Of a stretch of DNA of 64,000 nt, positions 48,431 to 57,890 are shown in pieces. Where the stretch lies: NCBI RefSeq assembly GCF_000208745.1, contig NC_030858.1:26438803-26502802 (forward strand), in the 5' to 3' direction. The position numbers and the translations under genes are program-made. This stretch comes from Theobroma cacao. Its lineage: Eukaryota; Streptophyta; Magnoliopsida; Malvales; Malvaceae. Every line of letters begins with the position of its first letter. Positions within the stretch are counted from its first letter, which is position 1. The notes beneath the pieces were generated by a model. That model made no database searches. It worked only from the letters and a program-made list of their open reading frames with translations, and was not told the origin of the DNA.

Positions 48431-48677
48431 ATTTTAAATATCTCAAATTATGTAATCATTAAAAGGAGTAAAATGCACATTATACTCTTTTCCTTCACCA
48501 AGGTTTTTCTCTTGGAGTTCTTCTTGGTAAGGTTTTCAATGAGGCAATATTTTAAAATGTATTCTTGAAAAGAATTGTGCACTATTTTTCCCTTCACTAG
48601 GATTTTTTCCATGAGATTTTTTCCTAGCATTGTTGTAACGAGCTATTTTCTTAATACAATGGACATTCAAAGAAAAG
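48431..48677 (+). other. Copia 3' untranslated region and purine tract
   Basis: Non-coding DNA with repeated 'ctttttcccttcact.ggatttt' phrases, ending 'ttcaaagaaaag' just before the LTR. The equivalent region of copy B is 50691-50945, ending 'ttcaagggagag'. Confidence 0.65.
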
Positions 48678-49083
48678 TGTTATGAATATATATGTGAATT
48701 CTGTTACGTCATTGCCCAAGAGTTCAGACTAGGCTAAGTAGTCTAGCAGACATTAGCCCAAGCAGGCTAAGCAACTCAAATAGACTAAACAACTCAACAA
48801 GCTAGATATAAAAGTGTAATATGATTTAAACTCTTAGATTTGATTATGTATATTTAGATTTGGATGTAAATTAGATTAGATTAAGTTTAGATTTAATTTT
48901 AAAATTATCTATCCAAATTAAATCCCTTAGCATTATTTTTATCTTATAAATTCTATCTAGATAAATGGGCTATTCGCTTATAAATACCCCTCCCTTTAGT
49001 TGTAAATACACACTCAAATAAGATTTTCATACTTTTTTAATACTTTCTCTCATAGTTATTCTTTTAAGTTATATTTCACAACA
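48678..49083 (+). repeat. Copia LTR shared by copies A and B (406 bp)
   Basis: It starts TGTTATGAATATATATGTG and ends 'atatttcacaaca'. It matches 50946-51354 end to end with moderate divergence. To its left is pol of copy A with a purine-tract-like end. To its right is 'cgttatcagcgcgattctc', the post-LTR segment typical of many plant copia elements. It therefore serves as 3' LTR on one side and 5' LTR on the other. Confidence 0.88.
48979..48986 (+). promoter_or_regulatory. TATA box in copia LTR
   Basis: TATAAATA within 'gcttataaatacccctccc', about 100 bp before the LTR end. The second LTR has TATAAAT at 51250-51256. Confidence 0.6.
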
Positions 49084-50270
49084 CGTTATCAGCGCGATTC
49101 TCTAATCTCTCAAGTTTTGGTATCATTTAATTTTCATCATCATCTCGAAGTCAAAGTTCCATTTCTTCAGGCTTTAAAAGGATTTCAATGGTTGGTCTTT
49201 GATTTTTTGTTTTAGCAAATTAGAACAATATGAATATTCATTTGGTTGGATCCAAGATCAATGATGCAAAAATATGTATAACAAAACAATGCTACAACAC
49301 ACACTATATTTAAAGACAAGATATATTTTTTATCCTCTTGACAATTGAAGAAGCCAATGCCAACATTGTCTCGTAGTACATGATTAATTGAAGACTCCGA
49401 AAAAGCCATTATTTTACTATTTGGAAGAATAAAGTTTATAATAAAAGTTGCATTATTTTATATTAAGTCTCAAAAAAATTTATTAAGTTTTGAAGATATT
49501 CGTTTGAATAGATATCATATTGAGACAAAAAATGAAAGAGATATTGAATTCCTCTATAATACATCTAGTATCTCGAGTAAGAAATGAGTATCGAAACAAT
49601 TACCTGCTTTGTCCTCTAGTTTTTATTACAAAAATGTTGAGATGATTGAAACTTATGCTATAGTAAATAAGAAGTTTAATAATGATTTTAATGTTTAGTA
49701 TGACCAGTTAGGCCATCTCGAATCAATAATGATGCGAGAAAATTTTAAAAACTTTTGTGGTCATCTATTTAAAAACCAACAGAATTTTCAATTTAATGAT
49801 TCTCATGTGCTGTATGCTCTTAAGGCAAATTAATCATACGGCCATCACTTGTTAAAGTTGGGATTGAATCCCTTACATTTTTTAAATCTATTTTTGGTGA
49901 TATATGTGGACCCATAAATCCACCATATAAACCATTTAAATATTTTATGGTTTTAATCAATGCATCGACAAGATGCTCATATGTGTGCTTATTATCAACT
50001 CACAATTTGGCATTTGCAAGATTACTCGCACAAATCATACATTTTTTAGCACATTTTTGTGATTATGCAATCAAGACAATTGGTCTTGACAATTCTGATG
50101 AATTTATGTCTCAAGTTTAATAAATATTGCATGTAAGTTATAATAACTTTTGAATAATCTGTTGTTCATGTTTATACACAAAACGATGCAGCAGAATCAT
50201 TTATTAAATGCCTCCAACTGATTACAAGGTAATAACTTATGACATCTAAACTCCTAATTTTTACTCAAAC
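49084..50270 (+). pseudogene. Copia copy B: gag and integrase remnants
   Basis: 'cgttatcagcgcga' follows the LTR. From about 49230 a decayed gag reads MNIHLVGSKINDAK. Around 49500-49800 there are knuckle and gag remains. At 49815-50110 a fairly well kept integrase stretch reads LIIRPSLVKVGIESLTF, then GDICGPINPPYKPFKYFM, LINASTRCSYVCLLS and TIGLDNSDEF (two catalytic Asp regions). It ends with HKTMQQNHLLNA-type remains of the ENG region near 50210. The protease-to-RT part is missing; about 50270 joins directly to RNase H. Confidence 0.8.
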
Positions 50271-50690
50271 GTATCCTAATAAGATTGAATTAGTTATTCA
50301 CATATGCAGGTACAATTATTTCATTGCCTTCTATAAAATAAACTATAATTGTTATTTCTTCTAACAATATAGAAATTTTAGCAATCCATGAGGTAAGTCG
50401 TGAATGTGTCTGGATAAGATCTGTAACTCAACATATTCGAGAAATGTGTGGCTTGTCAACCAAGAAGGAAATTCCAACAACATTATATAAAGATAATACT
50501 ACTTGCATAGCTCAGTTAAAGGAAGGATACATTAAAGGTGATAAGACAAAACATATTTTGCCAAAGTTCTTCTTCTCTAAGAAAGGGGTGATACTAGTGT
50601 TTAACAAATTCATTCAAGTTATAATCTAACAAATTTATTCACCAAAGCACTTCCTACTACAACATTTAAAAAGTTTGCATGAAATATTGG
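50271..50690 (+). pseudogene. Copia copy B: RNase H end of pol
   Basis: It resumes with 'gcaggtacaattatttcattgc' equivalent to 48020-48050 of copy A. It then reads MCGLSTKKEIPTTLYKDN, CIAQLKEGYIKGDKTKHI and LFTKALPTTTFKKF, the conserved copia RNase H finish. Copy A has the same stretch at 48160-48420. The jump from integrase to RNase H implies an internal deletion of all of RT. Confidence 0.85.
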
Positions 50691-50945
50691 AATGCATCTT
50701 TTTAAATATCTAAAATAATGTGGTCATGAAAGATAGTCAAATATGCATTGTACTATTTTTGTTCACTAAGGTTTTTCTCACTAGGTTTTTCTTGGTAAGA
50801 TTTTTAATGAGGCAACATTTGAAAGCATATTTTTGAAAAAAATTATGTACTATTTTCCCTTTATTAGGATTTTTTTGTGAAAGGTTTTTCCCTAGTGAAG
50901 TTTTAATTAGACATATTCTTAATACAATGGACATTCAAGGGAGAG
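50691..50945 (+). other. Copia copy B 3' untranslated region and purine tract
   Basis: The same layout as 48431-48677, ending 'ttcaagggagag' directly before TGTTATAAATATATATG. Confidence 0.7.
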
Positions 50946-51354
50946 TGTTATAAATATATATGTGAATGCCCATTATGTCATTGTCCAAGAGTTCAAACCA
51001 AGTCAAGCAATCTAGCAAACATTAGCCCAACTAGGCCATGCAGCCTAGCATTCCAAACGGCCCAACAGGCTAGACACAAGAGTGTAATCTAATTTGAACA
51101 CTTATATTTGATTATATACAACTAGATTTGGTTGTAGATTATATTAGATTAGATTACGATAGGATTTCATTTGAATATCATCAATTCAAATTAAATATGT
51201 TAGCATTATCTTTATCTTATTATTTTATCTAAATAAGGGGTTTTTTGCTTATAAATATCCCTTACTTCATTTGCAAATACATACTCAAACTAGATTTTCG
51301 TACTTTCATAGTAATTTCTCTCAGAATTGTTCTTTCAAGTTATATTTCACAACA
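50946..51354 (+). repeat. Copia 3' LTR of copy B (409 bp)
   Basis: It starts TGTTATAAATATATATGTG and ends 'atatttcacaaca' plus one base. It is co-linear with 48678-49083. TATAAAT is at 51250-51256. Confidence 0.88.
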
Positions 51355-51364
51355 AGCTAGATAT

Positions 51365-52521
51365 TGTTGGTCCCAATTAAATGTGCTAAAGGAGGGGTGA
51401 ATAACACTTTTTGGCTCTTGGCAAGATGAGAAACTAATTTGAAAAGTAATGAAAATAAAAACAGAGTAGACAATGCACAGGAATTTAGAGTGGTTCGGTC
51501 CAAGACCTACATCCACTACCTTGATTATCTAACCAAGGAGTTTCCAAACTAATCCACTATAAATAGGTGAAATTCACAAGCTTTCACCAAGCTTTTACAA
51601 TGGCTTTTACAAGACTCAGCCAAAACCTTTCACAATAGTTTTTCCTTGGCTCAAATATAACCCAACACCTAACTTTTCAAGGCTAAGTTAGAACCTTTAC
51701 CTAAACAAGCAATCCTAGCTTGATTGAACCCCTTAAAGTGACCCTTTCACTCTAAAAACATAAAGAGAAATGAATTAGAAGTTTACCTATGATCACAAAG
51801 TTGATCTAAGTGGTACAAGTTGAAGTGCAAAACACAACTACAAAGATGGGCATTGAGTGCAGTAAAGTGCAGAGATATTTTTTCTGGTTTTTGAACTATT
51901 TTTGCTTGGAAGCCTTCTAAAACTTCAAAAATTTATTTCTAACCATTGGAAGACCCTTTTATACTTGGAGAAACAACTCTAATGGTAGTTTGGCAGTTTA
52001 TGGCCATTGGAAATAGTTGAGAGTTGGTTCTAGCTGTTAATCTGTCTTTTAGTGCTCTGGTTCAAATTGCAAACAGAGAGCTCTTAGTCGACTAACTTTC
52101 TTCTTGGTCGACTAAGTTGCCTCTGTCTTCTAGTCGCAGATTTTGGCAGAGAGCATTTAGTCGACTAACTCATTTCTTGGTCGACTAAGTTGGTTCTGTC
52201 TTGAAGTCTAGATTTTGGCAGTAACTTCTTAGTCAACTAACTCACATCTTGGTCGACTAAGTTGGTTCTGTTTCTCAATATTCTTCAGCTCGTCATTTCT
52301 TCAATTTAAATTTTAGTCAACCAACATTCTTCATTATTTAACTAAAGAGCTACCTTCTTGTTGATCAATCATGTCTCCTTATTCTCATGATTTTTGACAT
52401 ACACTTTTGAAGAATAGATTTATTATTTTTATACATTATTTGACCTGCACACTTAGATAAAGATGTTAGACACAAAAGAAATGGGAATGTTTTATTATCA
52501 TCAAAACTAATGGAGCTAACA
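51365..52521 (-). repeat. LTR of a non-autonomous gag-like element (1157 bp)
   Basis: On the plus strand it runs TGTTGGTCCC...GGAGCTAACA. On the minus strand it therefore starts TGTTAGCTCC and ends GGGACCAACA. A G-rich purine tract (minus) lies directly outside the 52521 end, which sets the orientation. Inside are the 'gaggggtgaataa' and 'ggttcggtccaagacctac' blocks common in this type of plant LTR, and a cluster of TTAGTCGACTAA palindromes. Confidence 0.8.
52085..52265. repeat. Cluster of TTAGTCGACTAA palindromes
   Basis: Five GTCGAC sites and one decayed GTCAAC lie in three pairs. Each pair has TTAGTCGACTAA followed about 20 bp later by TGGTCGACTAAG. The pairs repeat every ~70 bp, with 'ttggcagagagc'-type spacers. 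Confidence 0.9.
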
Positions 52522-52535
52522 ATCTCCCCCTTTTT
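52522..52535 (-). other. Polypurine tract (minus)
   Basis: On the minus strand 'aaaaagggggagat' directly precedes TGTTAGCTCC. This is the expected plus-strand primer site of the element. Confidence 0.8.
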
Positions 52536-53229
52536 GATGATGACAAAACATTCCTTGATTAATAGCACAGTGTCCTTATATTCTTTTTAGTTTCTGCAGA
52601 AAATGAGGATTACTCCCCCTTAATGTGTCTATATTTTACTAATTTATTTAAGCAAATTTTATTCATGTCATGCAGTTAGTGACATTACATATTCAGAGTA
52701 TTTATGTTATCCTGTAGAATGATTAATAGCAGATAATAAGTTGACAGAATATTATCAGTGTTTTAGTTGGCTGTCTGTCATCAGCATATTATTATCAGAT
52801 TTTCCTTATACCAATCAATGTTCAACAAATATATCATACTTATTATCCATACATATTCACAAACATATTTCATTCTCGATGCTATACTATCAGTCCAAAA
52901 TCAATATCATTAAGTAAATTGAGATAACAGCAGAAACTTAAATGACAGAAATTTATTAACAGATTTAAGCATTCAAGCATCAATATGTCAATATCCAGAA
53001 TATAACCATATCAGCATTCCATTTTCACACAAAACATAAATATAAGATAAACTAAAGTGTTCAATTGTCAGCAGGGCAAAGACAGCAGGAAAACAAAAAG
53101 TAATAGCTGATATTCCTAAATTGCCTGGTTCATTTCTACTTCCTTTCTTTCCTACATTCCGGGTACCTTCACCCTAACATTTTTTTAATTAATTTTCTAA
53201 TTTTTTGGTTCTTTCTCTCCCTAAGGTTC
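52536..53229 (-). other. 3' untranslated region of the gag-like element
   Basis: AT-rich DNA with no open frame. It lies between the gag-like gene and the purine tract. A second purine block, minus-strand 'aaaaagggggagaa' at about 53240-53253, sits at the end of the gene and resembles the true tract. Confidence 0.55.
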
Positions 53230-54766
53230 TGCCATACTTCTCCCCCTTTTTATCATCATCAAGTCATAAGCATCTTCTGAGGAGGATGAAGGAGATGACT
53301 CATCAGTGCCATATTGGACATCTAAGGGTTGAGGAAAGGATAGTAGAGGTAATTCTTGGGAAAGGGGATCAGGTAAGGGTGTGTCAGACACTTCAAGTGG
53401 TTCTTATGGAGAAGAAACTATGGAGGACTTCCTCCTTTTGAGGAATATTGTTTTTGTTGCCATTGTTTTTTTCCTTTTGGCAGGTGGTTTTGTCTTTGTC
53501 TGTGGTGTTGTAGTGACTTTTTCTTTCCCTTTTCCAGATTTTGCTTTCATTCTAAGGGCTAGTGCAAATGTATCTTGCTGAGCTTCTACCTTGGCAGCTT
53601 CCTTTTCAGCTTGTTCTTCCCTAACCATTTGGTGGAAGACATCCATAATGGATACCTCTTCTGAATTTGGAGGGGAGCTGTTGTTTCTCAAGTTCTGAAG
53701 GAGCATTTTCATCCTGTGAACCAAGCACTTCTGTTCCTTGTTCTAATTTATCCTTGCTCTAGGGTTCAAGTGAGGTGGCCTTAGTTGGTTGATCAACCCC
53801 AGGTTAAGAGTCCTCTATCTGAAGGACAAGGCTAGCAGTCTTGTAGGTGGAGCCTTCAGCTTGAAGACTAGGGCTTGTAGCATAAAGAGCCAATCCTTCT
53901 GCTTGCAAAGCTGAACCTTCAGCATCTTGTTCTGCTGGTGCAATGCTTGGCGTTGCAGAGGTATCTACAGCAACAGGTTCAGAGTGCATTTTTCCTTTTT
54001 CATTCATTTTGTTTTCCATTTCTGTCAGCTTTTCTTAAATTTTTAGAATCCTTATCCCTTGTTCTATTAGCTTTCCATCAATTCTTATAAGGAGATTGAA
54101 GATTACCTCATTCGAGAATTGAGATGGTACTCCTTCTAGTTGAGTAGGTATAGTGGATTCTTTTCCTAGACCAGCCTTGAGGGTTTTAATGAATCTTACT
54201 CTATCAAGTTTGTACCCAATTTTGGACAAACTACCAAAGTAAATGGCTTGGTCTTTGGTCTTTACCAAGTCCAATTCATATCTTTTGGCCCAAACTCCCT
54301 TTTTCTACACTAAGGATGTGATAACATTTCCATAAGGCAGAATAATTTTCTCAAGCTTGCATGCTCCTCTCATCCTTTCAATCGTGAATCTGCCTAGGTT
54401 CAGAGCAACCCCATTAAAAGGATGTTCCATCAGCCAAAGATCCTGAAGGCCGATGTAGCTTAAACTCCCACTTCTGCCATGGATATTTACTGCAACAAAG
54501 TAGTGCAGAATTCTTATCTAGGGACTGGTTATCAAGCCAGCATTGCTCTTTGATGAGTCCTTCTCTTTTCTCTCAGCAATGATTTCCCACAAAGAGGATG
54601 GGTCGTATTTTTTTGGGAATTCGAACTTTCCCTCCTCATATTCAATTTTCAGCAAATTACCAAGATCATCAGCAGTAACCACAAATTCTTTACCATTAAA
54701 AAATACATTTAGTCCATTGTCAATGTAGTCATCAGAATCATCTAGTTCTTCCTTTCCTAATGCCAT
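53230..54766 (-). pseudogene. Gag-like 'putative plant transposon' domain gene, C-terminal part
   Basis: On the minus strand from 54766: ALGKEELDDSDDYIDNGLNVF, then GKEFVVTADDLGNLLKIEYE and YDPSSLWEIIAERK. After a break comes LHYFVAVNIHGRSGSLSYIG-type sequence, then LVKTKDQAIYFGSLSKIGY and FSNEVIFNLLIRIDGKL, and a Glu/Ala/Ser-rich tail with LQAEGLALYA repeats. A Lys-rich stretch (KTKPPAKRKKT) and an acidic Ser-rich end follow before a G-rich block. These are the blocks of the plant-only gag-like domain seen in non-autonomous retroelements. No enzymes are encoded. The gene starts abruptly at 54766, exactly where the LARD LTR begins, so its N-terminus was cut off by that insertion. Confidence 0.7.
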
Positions 54767-57753
54767 TTTCACGACCCAATACTCCCCTCGAGCCCGTGAC
54801 AACCGTCGCGACGTCTCGATAGACATTCATTTCCCGGAATGCCAATTGGAACCTCGCAAGGTTTTAATATTAGTTTTCACACCTCCCCTGTGAGCAACAG
54901 TTGTTAAGTATCATGTTTTGAGTGACTATAAACTATTTCTAAATCAAAACAATAGATAAATAATTTTTTTCTCACAGGGGCATTTTGGTCATTTTTCCTC
55001 AAAAATCTCGAAACTAGCTAAAAATGTAGTATGCGAGTGGAAAACACATATTTCATAATCAAAAATAAGTTTAGATGTCTAAAACATTCCCTTAAAGCGA
55101 AACTATAACTATTTGAATATAATAAAAATATTTAATAAAATATTCTATTATCTTATAAAACAATATTTATAGAGTTCCCGATAAATAATTTTTGTAGCGT
55201 AAAAGATAAATAAATTCATACATACTGTAATACAGATAACCAAAGCATAAGATTTAATTTACAGTGACAAGTGGGCCCACGAACAACCAAAAGTATCAAA
55301 AGCGGTAAACCTACAATTTTTTAGAATGCAAGTCCAACTGTAGCCCTCAACGAAATGAGTTATTTACCGACTACACTGAGCTTGAAATGGGTGGAAAGAA
55401 GGATGATGAGATTATATAATCCCAGTGAGTAAATAAATACCATCTAAAATATCTAAAGCTGAGTAAATGGAGACAGATAAAATAGTTTAACATAAAAATG
55501 ATTCACAGCATTTCAAACTCATTTTAATAAGATAAAATAGATTCATTTCACCCAAATAAACAATGAGGCTTATGATTTCCTGAAAAGTTCGGCTCGTGCC
55601 AAAATCATTCTATTATCAGGGATACCTTGATCGAGGGCTATCCCAACCGAGTCCGTCAAGGCTATTAAAAAGTTATGTACATATAAATCATGTTTTTATT
55701 TTGAAAACATAGTCATTCCTTGGCGTTGGCTGAGTTCACCCTCACGTGGTGGTTTGGCGTGAAGTGAACTCTAAAGTTTTAACCTCAGGAATTATCCAGC
55801 CGCGCCTCTCATACTGAGGTATGAATATAATAGGGTTACCATGCCCTTCTAATAGGCTGGTCCACGGAACCCGTCCACTGCAGTGATTAATTTATAACCC
55901 ACCAATTCAATAAAATTCAACAGCATGATATGGCAATTATTTTAGTTTACAACCTCTCAAGGCAAATCAACAGTTCATACTTTTTCAGCACATTTATCAA
56001 ATCCAGCCACTCATGCCCACATTATCATAAGCCATTCAATTCAAACCATAATTTACAACACAACAATTAGTCTCTAATTACTCCATTTTCCAAACCATCA
56101 TTCAATTTCAAGACAATTTTATAAAATCATTTCATTTAATCACATTTTGTTTATAAAACATAAAGATTTACCATTTAAACTCATTTTCCATAAAATCACA
56201 AAATTGGATAAAAATCACTTTAGATAAATAAGATGATAGTAAAGTTACTCACTATTTCGGGAGTCGAATTCTGAGTACTCCAATTCTTGATCCTCAGGTA
56301 CTATCTCTTTACTTTTGCCAAAATGCTCACGACCTAGACATAATGCACAATAAGCCATTTACTACATTTGTGTTAAATTGTTATAAAACTAATTCAGGCT
56401 TTATACTAATGCATGAAATGGGATGTGAAATACTCGGGTAACTATCTAAATATGGTGTTCTACACAAATTCAATTGTGTACCTAAATAAAACGGTATTGG
56501 CCTAATTCGATCTATCACCCGATTAATTGACCAATACATCCAATTCAACTCCAAATAATTCCATTTTTCTCCCAATACTCCAAATCATCAAACACAAATT
56601 AAATAACTTAAAATATGGCAAAATCATCCTCATATTTTCTCTTAGAAAATTCGGCCATGGTGGGTGTATCAACACTATGATTTTTCCTACTTGATTTTCT
56701 CACCATAATTCATCATTTCCTAAGCAATTCGAAATAAAATCAAATCCACTATCAATACTCTACAAGGAAGATTCGGCCAATGATGAACTCATGAGGAATA
56801 TGTGAATTTCAAGCTTAATTCTTACACTTAACACTATAAACAACTAAAAACATCCATATATCTTAAAAATCTATCTAAATCATCATCAAATTCTCTCTCT
56901 TAGGGTTTGATCAACAAGAGACCCATCATGATTTCATGTGATTCAACCATGGAAAATAAGAAAAAATGCTTAAGAAAGAGAGATCTCAAGCTTAATTGAA
57001 AAATCTTACCTTTTTTTTCACTTGTTTCCTTGAATTTTCACACTTTTCCCTTGAATTTTTCCACCTAGGGTTTTGTTCTTCCTTTTCTTCCTTTGTTCTT
57101 GCTTTGGCCAGCCATAATGAAGTGAAATGGGCAGATTTTGTGCTAATTTTTAAAGAAATAATGAAGAAATAAAAAGCTTGACACTTGTCACCATTCCATT
57201 GGTCCATTTTTAAATTCTTAACTATTAAGCTTTCTTTCTCCACCACATAAAATCCTTCAATTATCCATGATAATAATGGGTAAAATTCATATGTTGGACA
57301 AGTATTGGGTGGTGTAAAATTACAATTTTGCCTCTACGATGATAAAATGACTATTTTGCCTTTATGCTCCAAAAAATGTCAGAATTAAAATTTTTCACTT
57401 CTCAAACTCAAATTATATTCTAAATAGTCAATCTTGATCAAAAAGTTCTTCCAACATTCCAATTTTAACCTCGGGTGGCAAAATGACCATTTTACCCTTT
57501 GGTTAGGAAAATTCCAATTTGACTCCAAATCGGTCTTCGAACTCCGAATCACCATTTTAAGTCATTTTGGGGTTTTAAAATTATCAATTTCATCTTAAAA
57601 TCTCTATTTCGACTAGTTCGAGGCTTAATTCAACTTAATTGTACCATTTGGTACATTGTCGTCTTTTAACGATTTTCGAGGTACCCAAGTAAGCAAACAT
57701 GTATTCTTATATAAGAATGGCATAATAAACATATTGTAGAGTCGGGTTTGAAA
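54767..57753 (-). repeat. 3' LTR of the LARD (2987 bp)
   Basis: On the minus strand it starts TTTCAAACCCGACTC at 57753 and ends GGGTCGTGAAA at 54767, both ends slightly decayed from TG...CA. It matches 61729-64000 throughout, with many transitions; by eye about 10% differ in the first 160 bp. It is therefore much older than the 930-12212 element. Confidence 0.88.
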
Positions 57754-57890
57754 GCTCTACCCCTCTGAAAAAAAAAATTTGACCTCAAAATTTCATTTAC
57801 TAAACTCAAAGAAAATGTGAAGGTATTATTTTCTCATCTAATGCTCGACTTCTTATGTCCTCTCCTTTATAGGGAATTTCGATTTGTTCA
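57754..57890 (-). other. Remnant of pol end and purine tract in the LARD
   Basis: On the minus strand 'gtcgagcattagatgag...' to 'agtaaatgaaattttgaggtc' follows 9016-9085 of the autonomous element: chromodomain end, stop and upstream of the purine tract. 'cagaggggtagagc' is the decayed purine tract. Only this end of pol can be recognised. Confidence 0.75.
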
